Positions 1 to 5,685 of a stretch of 7,538 nucleotides of DNA are shown here, piece by piece; position 1 is the stretch's first letter; every line of letters begins with the position of its first letter. The notes under the pieces were generated by a model that worked only from the letters and a program-made list of their open reading frames with translations, was not told the origin of the DNA and ran no database searches. A program made the translations under genes and the position numbers. The stretch comes from an uncultured Lachnospiraceae bacterium (GTDB lineage Bacteria > Bacillota > Clostridia > Lachnospirales > Lachnospiraceae): contig CALYSH010000064.1 in NCBI GenBank assembly GCA_945485625.1, positions 1-7,538 on the forward strand. Direction: 5' to 3'.

Positions 1-320
1 AACCCATCAGCGAGGCGGAGGGTATGGCAGATTATCTGGAGCGTTGCGGAATTGCAGCAGAGAGAATATTACGGGAAGATCAGTCAAGAAATACCTATGA
101 GAATCTAAGGCTTTCAGCCAATCTGCTGAATCCGGAAACGGACCGGGTGGTCATTGTAACCAACAACTTCCATCTGTTCCGGGGCAAGGCAATTGCGAAG
201 AAAATGGGCTATAAACAGGTGGACGGACTGGCGGCAGCCTCTCATCCCTGGTTTCTGCCGAATAATTTGCTGAGGGAATTCTTTGGAGTGGTGAAGGATT
301 TTCTGTTGTGTCAGCTATAG
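1..320 (+). CDS. DUF218 (YdcF/SanA-like) family protein, C-terminal part only
   Basis: The frame is open from the left edge (first whole codon at position 3) to a TAG at 318-320, so the gene starts outside the window. The internal ATG at 24 is not the real start, because the residues before it (PISEAEG) already fit the family. About 105 residues are visible. Recognisable DUF218 signatures, in order, are SEAEGMADYL, the SRNTYENL block, VVIVTNNFHLFR, and a C-terminal stretch containing WFLPNNLLREFFGVVKDF. The last part, with the LREF.GV.KDFLL pattern, is typical of membrane-linked DUF218 proteins in Clostridia. The family includes YdcF and SanA, which are associated with the cell envelope; no enzymatic role can be shown from this fragment. 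Only 28 bases separate it from the DUF951 start, with no terminator visible, so the two may be cotranscribed. Family assignment is secure; function is unknown. Confidence 0.85.
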   Translation, partial: PISEAEGMADYLERCGIAAERILREDQSRNTYENLRLSANLLNPETDRVVIVTNNFHLFRGKAIAKKMGYKQVDGLAAASHPWFLPNNLLREFFGVVKDFLLCQL

Positions 321-333
321 GGGCGCCCGGGAA

Positions 334-338
334 AGGAG
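334..338 (+). promoter_or_regulatory. Ribosome binding site that decides the DUF951 start
   Basis: AGGAG at 334-338 lies 10 bases before the ATG at 349 but only 1 base before the in-frame ATG at 340. The 1-base spacing is too short for initiation, so 349 is the better start. Confidence 0.7.
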
Positions 339-348
339 AATGCAGACC

Positions 349-531
349 ATGGATATACAGGTGGGTGATATCCTTACATTAAAAAAACAGCATCCCTGCG
401 GTTCAAAGCAATGGGAGGTGTTACGCATCGGAGCAGATTTCAGATTGAAATGTACGGGGTGCGGACATCAGATTATGATAGCAAGGAAGCTTGTAGAAAA
501 AAATATCAGGGAAATTGCGAAAAAAGCTTGA
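349..531 (+). CDS. DUF951 family small protein
   Basis: This is a 60-residue basic protein beginning MDIQVGDILTLKK and ending in a lysine-rich tail, which is a full-length match to the DUF951 pattern. Family hallmarks are VGDI near the N-terminus, HPCGS, WEVLRIGADF, and the LKCTGCGHQIMI block. The CxxC (about residues 36-39) plus the cysteine of HPCGS suggest a small metal-binding or nucleic-acid-binding fold, but that is an inference, and the biochemical role of DUF951 is not established. The start at 349 is preferred over the ATG at 340 because of ribosome-site spacing; the longer form would add only MQT. In Clostridia DUF951 genes are commonly found just before rpsF, often after a mechanosensitive channel gene, and this position fits. 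An rpsF promoter candidate lies directly downstream. Confidence 0.88.
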   Translation: MDIQVGDILTLKKQHPCGSKQWEVLRIGADFRLKCTGCGHQIMIARKLVEKNIREIAKKA

Positions 532-547
532 AACCATTGACGTTTTA

Positions 548-576
548 TGGTAACATACATTTTCGTGATATATAAT
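548..576 (+). promoter_or_regulatory. Probable promoter of rpsF-ssb-rpsR
   Basis: A perfect TATAAT -10 box lies at 571-576 in an AT-rich stretch. The best-spaced -35 (17 bases) is the weak TGGTAA at 548-553. A better-looking TTGACG at 537-542 is 28 bases away, too far to pair with this -10. Transcription would start near 582-583, about 45 bases before rpsF. The -10 is convincing and the -35 is not. Confidence 0.5.
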
Positions 577-581
577 TCCTT

Positions 582-600
582 GCTCACATTCAGGGTGGGC
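582..600 (+). promoter_or_regulatory. Hairpin at the 5' end of the rpsF leader, possible S6:S18 control site
   Basis: GCTCAC (582-587) pairs fully with GTGGGC (595-600), including one G-U pair, around the 7-base loop ATTCAGG. It would begin almost exactly at the predicted transcription start and ends 11 bases before the AGGAGG of rpsF. Many bacteria carry an rpsF leader structure bound by the S6:S18 complex for autoregulation. I do not see the CCG signature I associate with that motif here, so the identity is only suggested by position. Confidence 0.35.
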
Positions 601-626
601 CAGAGACCAAAAGGAGGTAACTAATA

Positions 627-917
627 ATGAACAAGTACGAATTATGCGTTGTTGTTAGCGCTAAAATCGAAGATGACGAGAGAGCAGCAGTTGTGGACAA
701 GTGCAAGGCTCTGGTTGAGAGATTTGGCGGTACCATCACAGAAGTAGACGACTGGGGCAAGAAGAAGCTTGCTTACGAAATCCAGAAGATGAAAGAAGCT
801 TTCTACTACTTTATCAGATTCGATGCTGAGGCAACAGCTCCCGCTGAAATTGAGAGCCGTGTCCGCATTATGGACAATGTCATCAGATTCTTATGCGTTA
901 GACAGGACGAGGCATAA
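627..917 (+). CDS. rpsF: 30S ribosomal protein S6
   Basis: S6 binds the 30S platform as a heterodimer with S18, contacting the central domain of 16S rRNA. The 96-residue length is normal for bacterial S6. The signature is the WGKKKLAYEI block (residues 43-52), preceded by the first beta strand (YELCVVVSA, residues 4-12) and a helix (about 15-33), and followed by EAFYYFIRFDA and ESRVRIMDNVIRFLCVR, the usual second helix and last strand. The start has AGGAGG at 612-617, 9 bases upstream. It heads a tight rpsF-ssb-rpsR cluster, with 20 bases to ssb. The protein stops soon after the core fold, without the glutamate tail known from E. coli S6. Confidence 0.97.
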   Translation: MNKYELCVVVSAKIEDDERAAVVDKCKALVERFGGTITEVDDWGKKKLAYEIQKMKEAFYYFIRFDAEATAPAEIESRVRIMDNVIRFLCVRQDEA

Positions 918-937
918 TAGAAAGCGAGAGGGTAGAT

Positions 938-1396
938 ATGAACAAAGTAATTCTGATGGGACGTTTAACAAGGGATCCTGAGGTAAGATATTCCCAGGGC
1001 GAAAATCCCTTGGCAATTGCGAGATATACACTGGCTGTTGACAGAAGACAGTCCAGAAGTAACGGCGGAGACGAGCAGAGCGCTGATTTTATTAATTGCG
1101 TGGCTTTTGGACGTTCCGGCGAATTTGCGGAGAAATATCTTCACAAGGGAACCAAGATTGCAGTTACCGGACGGATTCAGACCGGCAGCTACACCAATAA
1201 GGAGGGTGTAAAGGTTTACACCACCGAGGTAGTAGTGGAGGATCATGAATTTGCGGAGAGCAGAAATGCATCCGGCAACGACGGTAATAGTTTTAACGGC
1301 GGTTATTCCCATGGCGGCGCCGCAAGCGCTTCCGGAGCCGGTGACGGCTTCATGAATATTCCGGATGGAATCGATGAGGAATTACCGTTTAACTAA
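938..1396 (+). CDS. ssb: Single-stranded DNA-binding protein SSB
   Basis: SSB coats single-stranded DNA at forks and repair sites and recruits partner enzymes through its acidic tail. The protein has 152 residues, in the normal range. Residues 1 to about 108 form the OB fold, shown by MNKVILMGRLTRDPEVRY, the block ARYTLAVDR, DFINCVAFGRSGEFAEKYLHKG, and KIAVTGRIQTGSYTN. Residues about 109-136 are a short Gly/Ser/Ala-rich flexible linker. The acidic tip is DGIDEELPFN (143-152). Unlike the classic tip, which ends in Pro-Phe, this one has an extra Asn after the Phe. GAGAGGG at 926-932 lies 5 bases before the ATG. The gene sits between the S6 and S18 genes, its usual place, and the intact tail makes it the likely main replicative SSB rather than a plasmid or phage copy. 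Confidence 0.96.
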   Translation: MNKVILMGRLTRDPEVRYSQGENPLAIARYTLAVDRRQSRSNGGDEQSADFINCVAFGRSGEFAEKYLHKGTKIAVTGRIQTGSYTNKEGVKVYTTEVVVEDHEFAESRNASGNDGNSFNGGYSHGGAASASGAGDGFMNIPDGIDEELPFN

Positions 1397-1415
1397 TGGA
1401 TGATGATTTAGAGAT

Positions 1416-1421
1416 AGGAGG
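1416..1421 (+). promoter_or_regulatory. Ribosome binding site that decides the rpsR start
   Basis: AGGAGG at 1416-1421 is 7 bases before the ATG at 1429. An in-frame ATG at 1396, overlapping the ssb stop as TAATG, has no comparable site and would add 11 residues foreign to S18. Confidence 0.85.
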
Positions 1422-1428
1422 CATTGAT

Positions 1429-1692
1429 ATGGCTTTTAATAAGACTGAGAAATCCGATATGCCCATGAGAAAAAAGGGCGGACTTCGTCGCAGAAAGAAG
1501 GTTTGTGTATTCTGTGGTAAGGATAATGTAATCGACTACAAGGATACCAACAAGTTAAAGAGATACGTTTCTGAGAGAGGAAAGATTCTTCCTCGCAGAA
1601 TCACCGGCAACTGTGCAAAGCATCAGAGAGCGTTGACCGTAGCAATCAAGAGAGCACGTCACGTGGCACTTATGCCTTATATTGCAGAATAA
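1429..1692 (+). CDS. rpsR: 30S ribosomal protein S18
   Basis: S18 is the partner of S6 on the 30S platform. The predicted 87-residue product has a basic N-terminal tail (MRKKGGLRRRKK) and then the highly conserved S18 core: IDYKD (35-39), SERGKILPRRITG (48-60), CAKHQRAL, and the terminal AIKRARHVALMPY. Cys26 and Cys29 (CVFC), with Cys62 and His65 (CAKH), form a possible zinc site, so this is the cysteine-containing, zinc-binding form of S18. The start at 1429 is chosen for its strong ribosome site and because S18 homologues begin near here. It lies 32 bases after ssb, in the same operon, and is followed by a long hairpin that probably ends the transcript. Confidence 0.97.
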   Translation: MAFNKTEKSDMPMRKKGGLRRRKKVCVFCGKDNVIDYKDTNKLKRYVSERGKILPRRITGNCAKHQRALTVAIKRARHVALMPYIAE

Positions 1693-1731
1693 ATTCTGTA
1701 ATTACTGAAATTGAATTGTATATCATAACTT

Positions 1732-1768
1732 AGGCACTCCTCAATCTGATTGGGGAGTGTCTTGCGTT
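1732..1768 (+). terminator. Hairpin ending the rpsF-ssb-rpsR transcript
   Basis: Positions 1732-1745 pair without a break to 1749-1762 around the triloop CTG, with only two G-U pairs. The stem is 14 base pairs and GC-rich at its base (GGCACTCC with GGAGTGTC). The tail, TTGCGTT, is a poor T tract, so termination may be incomplete or depend on Rho. It sits 40 bases after the rpsR stop and 78 bases before the next gene. Confidence 0.7.
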
Positions 1769-1845
1769 AGTGAGGAAAAAAGCAAATTCTAAGAAAAGAA
1801 CACAATTTCGGGAAGGTGTAAATATATTATACAGGAGGAAGCAAT

Positions 1846-2412
1846 ATGAAGGTAGCAGTGGTATGGTCCAGTCCCAATGTGGACGGTTTGACAAATCGCG
1901 GGGCAAAGCAGTTTATGAATGGCCTGGTAAAGGCGGGGGCGGAGGTGGATGAGATCCATTTAAACCGCACAAGGATGAATCATTGTATGGCTTGCGGAAA
2001 CGGCTGGGGACAATGCAGGGAAACAGGTGAATGTGCTCTGAAGGATGACTTTGCAGATGTGTATAAGAGACTGACAGAGGCGGACGGTATTGTATTTGTA
2101 TCCGCGGTTTACTGGTCGGATATGACGGAATGTATGAAGGCCTTTCTGGACAGACTGCGCAGATGTGAGGCCACACACAATCATTATCTGGCGGAGAAGC
2201 GCTGTGTGCTGATTGCCTGCGCGGGCGGTACCGGCAGAGGGACGCTGGAATGCCTGGGACAGATGGAGAAGGCGCTGGTTCATATGGGTATGAGAGCGTA
2301 TGACCGGATTTCCGTGATCCGATACAACTCCGATTATGTATTGCCAGCTTTGGAACAGGCCGGTGAGGTATATGTGGAACGTCTGGAAAACGGGTTTGAT
2401 ATGAGATACTGA
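1846..2412 (+). CDS. Flavodoxin-fold NAD(P)H-dependent FMN oxidoreductase, four-cysteine type
   Basis: The 188-residue product fits the NADPH-dependent FMN reductase/flavodoxin-2 superfamily. The N-terminal strand MKVAVVWSSPNVDGLT (1-16) is the phosphate-binding loop for FMN, in the position of the usual GSPR-GNT pattern. AVYWSDMTECMKAFLDRL (about 88-105) matches the P.Y...M....K.F.DR motif that follows the isoalloxazine loop, and a third loop is CAGGTGRG. A cluster C47-x2-C50-x6-C57-x5-C63 followed by DDF resembles the cysteine motif of iron-sulfur flavoproteins and related oxidoreductases, so the protein could carry an Fe-S cluster or redox-active thiols. No signal peptide or membrane segment is seen; it is probably cytosolic. 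AGGAGG at 1833-1838 lies 7 bases before the ATG. It stands alone between two hairpin terminators and has no clear promoter. The physiological substrate cannot be read from sequence. Confidence 0.85.
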   Translation: MKVAVVWSSPNVDGLTNRGAKQFMNGLVKAGAEVDEIHLNRTRMNHCMACGNGWGQCRETGECALKDDFADVYKRLTEADGIVFVSAVYWSDMTECMKAFLDRLRRCEATHNHYLAEKRCVLIACAGGTGRGTLECLGQMEKALVHMGMRAYDRISVIRYNSDYVLPALEQAGEVYVERLENGFDMRY

Positions 2413-2427
2413 TAGAGTGTTTTCGGG

Positions 2428-2456
2428 AAGGGCTGAGAATATCTCAGCTCTTTTTG
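2428..2456 (+). terminator. Rho-independent terminator of the flavoprotein gene
   Basis: GGGCTGAGA (2430-2438) pairs with TCTCAGCTC (2442-2450) around the loop ATA and is followed by five T residues. All nine positions pair, one of them G-U, and the stem can extend into the A and T flanks. It lies just after the TGA at 2410-2412. Confidence 0.9.
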
Positions 2457-2464
2457 TGATTTCA

Positions 2465-2493
2465 TTGAAATTCCTGCTTTGGAATGGTATAAT
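2465..2493 (+). promoter_or_regulatory. Strong sigma-A promoter of the U32-like gene
   Basis: TTGAAA (2465-2470), a 17-base spacer and TATAAT (2488-2493), with TGG directly before the -10 box (extended -10), make a near-consensus promoter. The start of transcription should be near 2500. This falls inside the longest open frame, which begins at 2479, and so rules that start out. Confidence 0.85.
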
Positions 2494-2520
2494 AAAATCG
2501 TGTTTGTATGCTTCAAGAGA

Positions 2521-2526
2521 AAGGGA
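2521..2526 (+). promoter_or_regulatory. Ribosome binding site that decides the U32-like gene start
   Basis: AAGGGA at 2521-2526 is 6 bases before the ATG at 2533. The upstream in-frame ATG at 2479 lies before the predicted transcription start. Confidence 0.65.
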
Positions 2527-2532
2527 ATTGCT

Positions 2533-3501
2533 ATGGAAAAAAGAGAAATTAAGTTTCATCTGCCGGGATTACGATATAATTATCCTTTGAATATGTTCTG
2601 GGTGAGTATGCTGGAGGAGTACCCGGAGTTCTTTCGGGAGGGTGTGAAAATTGCATCCTTCTTTGGCGAGTTTCCCACTTCCCTTTGGAACGGGGGACGT
2701 TTCAGCGGGGGAGACCAGTGTGATGCACGATTTATCAATGAGGTGGTACGCGGAGCCAATTCCAAGGGGATTCCCATTCGGTATACGTATACCAATCCTT
2801 CCCTGACAGAAGCGGATCTGAAGGATGAATACTGTAATTATTGTATGAAGGTGGCGGATAACGGCATGAATGAGGTGCTGGTGGTGTCTCCGATTCTGGA
2901 GGAATATATCCGCAAAAACTATCCGGGATACAAGGTGAACAGTTCTACCTGTAAGGCTATCAAGGATATTGACGAGCTGAATGAGGAGACCAGAAAGGAT
3001 TATTATCTGGTGGTACTGGATCAGAATCGCAACAATCAGTTTGACTTTATTGAGAAGATTGAGAATAAGGATAAAATTGAAATACTGGTGAATTCCTGCT
3101 GTATTCCCAACTGCCCGAAACAGGCGGAGCATTATGAAATCATCGCAAAGCAGGAAAGAGTGGAGCTGGAGAACAGAAAGCTTCCGCCACAGTTAAGAAG
3201 ACCCATTCCGGAGTGGACCTGTGTATGCGGTTACCGTAAGACTCCTTATACCAGAAAGGGACACTCCAACGTAATTCCTTCTGAAGCCCTGTGGGATACC
3301 TATGTGCCAATGGGCTTTACCAATTTCAAATTGGAAGGAAGAACTGCCAGCTGGTTCTCTCTGATGGATACCTACTGCGATTATATGATTAAGCCGGAGT
3401 ACAAGGATGAAGCCAGATTTACGCTCGTGACACGTTTGCAGAGCAGTGGATTTATCAGGGTGATGACTCCTCCGCCCACACCGTTTGTGTTACCCAAGTA
3501 G
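2533..3501 (+). CDS. Cysteine-rich protein distantly like peptidase family U32
   Basis: From the ATG at 2533 the product has 322 residues. I do not recognise a characterised gene. It has U32-like traits: alternating strands and helices as in a TIM barrel (RYTYTNPSL at 83-91, NEVLVVSPILEEY at 113-125, YYLVVLD at 157-163, IEILVN at 182-187), then the cysteine block NSCCIPNCPKQAEHY (187-201), and GFTNFKLEGRT (261-271), which resembles the KIEGR segment of U32 proteins. The classic U32 signature with its longer cysteine spacing is not evident. Cysteines 63, 101, 104, 140, 189, 190, 194, 230, 232 and 282 are many for a cytosolic protein. C189/C190/C194 and C230/C232 could bind metal or an Fe-S cluster, as in UbiU/UbiV of the same superfamily; this is inference. 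There is no signal peptide or membrane helix. It has its own strong promoter and appears monocistronic. Proteolytic activity should not be assumed. Confidence 0.65.
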   Translation: MEKREIKFHLPGLRYNYPLNMFWVSMLEEYPEFFREGVKIASFFGEFPTSLWNGGRFSGGDQCDARFINEVVRGANSKGIPIRYTYTNPSLTEADLKDEYCNYCMKVADNGMNEVLVVSPILEEYIRKNYPGYKVNSSTCKAIKDIDELNEETRKDYYLVVLDQNRNNQFDFIEKIENKDKIEILVNSCCIPNCPKQAEHYEIIAKQERVELENRKLPPQLRRPIPEWTCVCGYRKTPYTRKGHSNVIPSEALWDTYVPMGFTNFKLEGRTASWFSLMDTYCDYMIKPEYKDEARFTLVTRLQSSGFIRVMTPPPTPFVLPK

Positions 3502-3509
3502 TTTTCGAA

Positions 3510-3545
3510 TAACTTCGACAAAAGCTTATAAGAAGTGATTTTTTA
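3510..3545 (+). terminator. Weak candidate terminator after the U32-like gene
   Basis: ACTTC (3512-3516) can pair with GAAGT (3532-3536) across a 15-base loop, followed by a run of six T residues at 3539-3544. The stem is short and the loop long, so the T run is the main support. Confidence 0.35.
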
Positions 3546-3550
3546 TGCTA

Positions 3551-3579
3551 TGGCGTGCAGAAAACAAATCTGTTATACT
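3551..3579 (+). promoter_or_regulatory. Probable extended -10 promoter of gdpP-rplI-dnaB
   Basis: TATACT (3574-3579) is preceded by TGT (3571-3573), an extended -10. The -35 at 17-base spacing, TGGCGT (3551-3556), is weak, as allowed with an extended -10. The predicted start near 3586 would leave a leader of only about 11 bases and would fall at the edge of the GAGAGG ribosome site (3585-3590). Confidence 0.5.
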
Positions 3580-3596
3580 GTTCTGAGAGGTAGCTT

Positions 3597-5648
3597 ATGA
3601 AAAAAAGAATTCGAATAAAGGGCAGATTGAGAACATTTACCCGTTTCAGTATTTACCTTGGCTTTTTACTGCTGGCAATTGATCTGGCCGTGTTTATGGT
3701 GAATGTTACGGCAGGCTTCCTGCTGCTGGGATATGCTTTCGTATATTTTGCGATTACCCTGTCCCTGTATTTTTACAACAAACCGATTCTGATGAATGAA
3801 CTGATCAGTTTTGCTACGGAATATGGGCAAATCCAGCGGAAGCTCCTGCGTGATCTGGAGATACCGTATGCTCTGCTGGATGACGGCGGAAAAGTTATTT
3901 GGATGAATATCGCCTTTGAGAATGTGGTACATCAGCCCAAGGGCTTTAACAAATCCATTACAGCCTTATTTCCCACCATCACCAGGGACAAGCTTCCGGG
4001 GGAAGATGGCGCAGATGAGATTCAGTACGATTTACAGTATGAAGATGCAGACTATATTGCGAAATTCCGCCGCATTTCCTTAAAGGGGATGGCGGAACAC
4101 AGCGATATGATTGATTCGGAAGGGTATGATGGATATCTTATTGCAGTATATCTTTTTGACGAGACTGCGTTACATATTGCACTGCAGGAGGTGGACGACC
4201 AGAGCCTGGCAGCAGGTATGATTTATCTGGATAATTATGAGGAGGCTCTGGCAAGTGTGGAAGAAGTCCGCCGGTCCCTTCTGACAGCCCTGATTGATCG
4301 AAAGATTAATAAGTATATTTCCGGTCTGGATGGTATCAGTAAGAAGCTGGAGAAGGACAAGTACCTGATTATTCTTCGAAAAAAGGCGATTGAGCAGCTC
4401 AAGGAGAATCGATTCGATTTACTGGAGGAAGTAAAGACTGTTAATATCGGAAATGAGATGGCGGTAACCATCAGTATCGGTATCGGTCTGGATGGATTAA
4501 GCTATGCTCAGAATTACGAGTTCTGCAGAAATGCCATTGATCTGGCACTGGGACGGGGCGGAGACCAGGCAGTGATTAAGACCCAGGACAGCGTTTCCTA
4601 TTATGGCGGTAAGAGTCAGCAGGTAGAGAAGAATACCCGTGTAAAAGCCCGTGTGAAAGCGCATGCTTTGAGAGAGATTATGACTGCAAAGGATACGGTT
4701 CTTGTAATGGGACATCGTATGCCCGATGTGGACTGCTTTGGCTCTGCTGTTGGTATTTACCGGATTGCCAAGACCCTGGATCGAAAGGTACATATCGTTT
4801 TGAATGAAATTCCCAGCTCAATTCAGCCTCTGGTGGAGTTGTTCCGGGGCAACCCGGAATATGACAGTGATATGATTATCGGCAGCCAGCAGGCTTTGGA
4901 GCTGGCAGGAAACAACACCGTGCTGGTTGTGGTGGATGTCAATAAGCCTTCCATTACAGAGTGCCCGGATTTGATTCGCCTGTGTAAGTCTGTTGTAGTG
5001 TTAGACCATCACAGACAGGGTACGGAGACCATTGAGAATGCAACCCTCTCTTATGTGGAGCCTTATGCATCTTCTGCCTGTGAGATGGTTTCTGAGGTGT
5101 TACAGTACATTTACGATAATATTAAGATGAAGCCTGAGGAAGCAGACTGTATGTATTCCGGTATTATGGTGGATACCAACAATTTTGCCACCAAGGCCGG
5201 TGTCAGAACCTTTGAGGCTGCGGCATTTTTGCGCAGGAGCGGTGCAGATGTAAGCCGTGTCAGAAAGCTGTTCCGAGAGGATGCTGCCGAATACAAGGCG
5301 AAAGCGGATGCCGTAAGTCAGGCGGAGATTTACAGACAAAATTTTGCGATTTCCGTGTGTACCGCGGAGGATTTGCCGAGTCCCACCATTATCGGAGCCC
5401 AGGCAGCCAATGAACTGCTGAATATCCGGGGAATCAAGGCAAGCTTTGTGCTGACGGAGTATCAGGGATTGATTTATATCAGTGCACGTTCCATTGATGA
5501 GGTCAATGTACAGGTTATTATGGAACGTATGGGCGGAGGCGGACATATGAATGTAGCGGCCTGCCAGCTGGAGAGCACCGGTATTGCTGAGGCAATCGGT
5601 GCCCTGAAGAAGACGTTGGATGATATGCTGGATAACAACGAAATCTAG
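3597..5648 (+). CDS. gdpP: Cyclic-di-AMP phosphodiesterase GdpP (YybT family)
   Basis: GdpP is a membrane protein that hydrolyses c-di-AMP to pApA and so tunes potassium balance, wall stress and beta-lactam tolerance in Firmicutes. The 683 residues are close to the family norm (about 660). In order: two hydrophobic helices (about 14-36 and 38-60); a PAS domain with IPYALLDDGGKVIWMN from residue 89; a degenerate GGDEF domain (about 200-330) that keeps the fold pattern but lacks GGDEF; a DHH domain; and a DHHA1 domain. DHH metal ligands are in place: H373, D377 and D379 (MGHRMPDVD), D447, D470-H471-H472 (VVVLDHHRQ) and D526 (MVDTNNF). DHHA1 has GGGGH at 646-650. All key residues are intact, so it should be active. 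GAGAGG lies 6 bases before the ATG. rplI follows after 37 bases with no terminator, so it probably heads a gdpP-rplI-dnaB operon. The PAS domain binds haem in Bacillus; that cannot be confirmed here. Confidence 0.96.
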   Translation: MKKRIRIKGRLRTFTRFSIYLGFLLLAIDLAVFMVNVTAGFLLLGYAFVYFAITLSLYFYNKPILMNELISFATEYGQIQRKLLRDLEIPYALLDDGGKVIWMNIAFENVVHQPKGFNKSITALFPTITRDKLPGEDGADEIQYDLQYEDADYIAKFRRISLKGMAEHSDMIDSEGYDGYLIAVYLFDETALHIALQEVDDQSLAAGMIYLDNYEEALASVEEVRRSLLTALIDRKINKYISGLDGISKKLEKDKYLIILRKKAIEQLKENRFDLLEEVKTVNIGNEMAVTISIGIGLDGLSYAQNYEFCRNAIDLALGRGGDQAVIKTQDSVSYYGGKSQQVEKNTRVKARVKAHALREIMTAKDTVLVMGHRMPDVDCFGSAVGIYRIAKTLDRKVHIVLNEIPSSIQPLVELFRGNPEYDSDMIIGSQQALELAGNNTVLVVVDVNKPSITECPDLIRLCKSVVVLDHHRQGTETIENATLSYVEPYASSACEMVSEVLQYIYDNIKMKPEEADCMYSGIMVDTNNFATKAGVRTFEAAAFLRRSGADVSRVRKLFREDAAEYKAKADAVSQAEIYRQNFAISVCTAEDLPSPTIIGAQAANELLNIRGIKASFVLTEYQGLIYISARSIDEVNVQVIMERMGGGGHMNVAACQLESTGIAEAIGALKKTLDDMLDNNEI

Positions 5649-5685
5649 TGCTCCAGGCATATGACCAGGAAAGGAAGAGAAAACC

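Noticed and set aside
537..576. TTGACG (537-542) as the -35 of the rpsF promoter
   Set aside because: It lies 28 bases from TATAAT, far beyond the usable spacing of 16-18, and no better -10 box is found at the proper distance.
1396..1428. Upstream rpsR start overlapping the ssb stop (TAATG)
   Set aside because: It would add 11 acidic residues not typical of S18, and the strong AGGAGG lies inside this extension, correctly spaced for 1429.
1770..1952. Small + strand frame starting with GTG after the rpsR hairpin
   Set aside because: It overlaps the flavoprotein gene in another frame, has no ribosome site, and ends in a glycine run caused by frame-shifted reading.
2479..2532. 18-codon N-terminal extension of the U32-like gene from the ATG at 2479
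   Set aside because: It overlaps the promoter: TATAAT lies at 2488-2493, inside the extension, and no ribosome site precedes 2479. The ATG at 2533 has AAGGGA at proper spacing.
1960..2559. Long reverse-strand open frame opposite the flavoprotein gene
   Set aside because: It is the mirror of a well-supported gene, its product matches no family I know, and it reads through a terminator and a promoter of the + strand.
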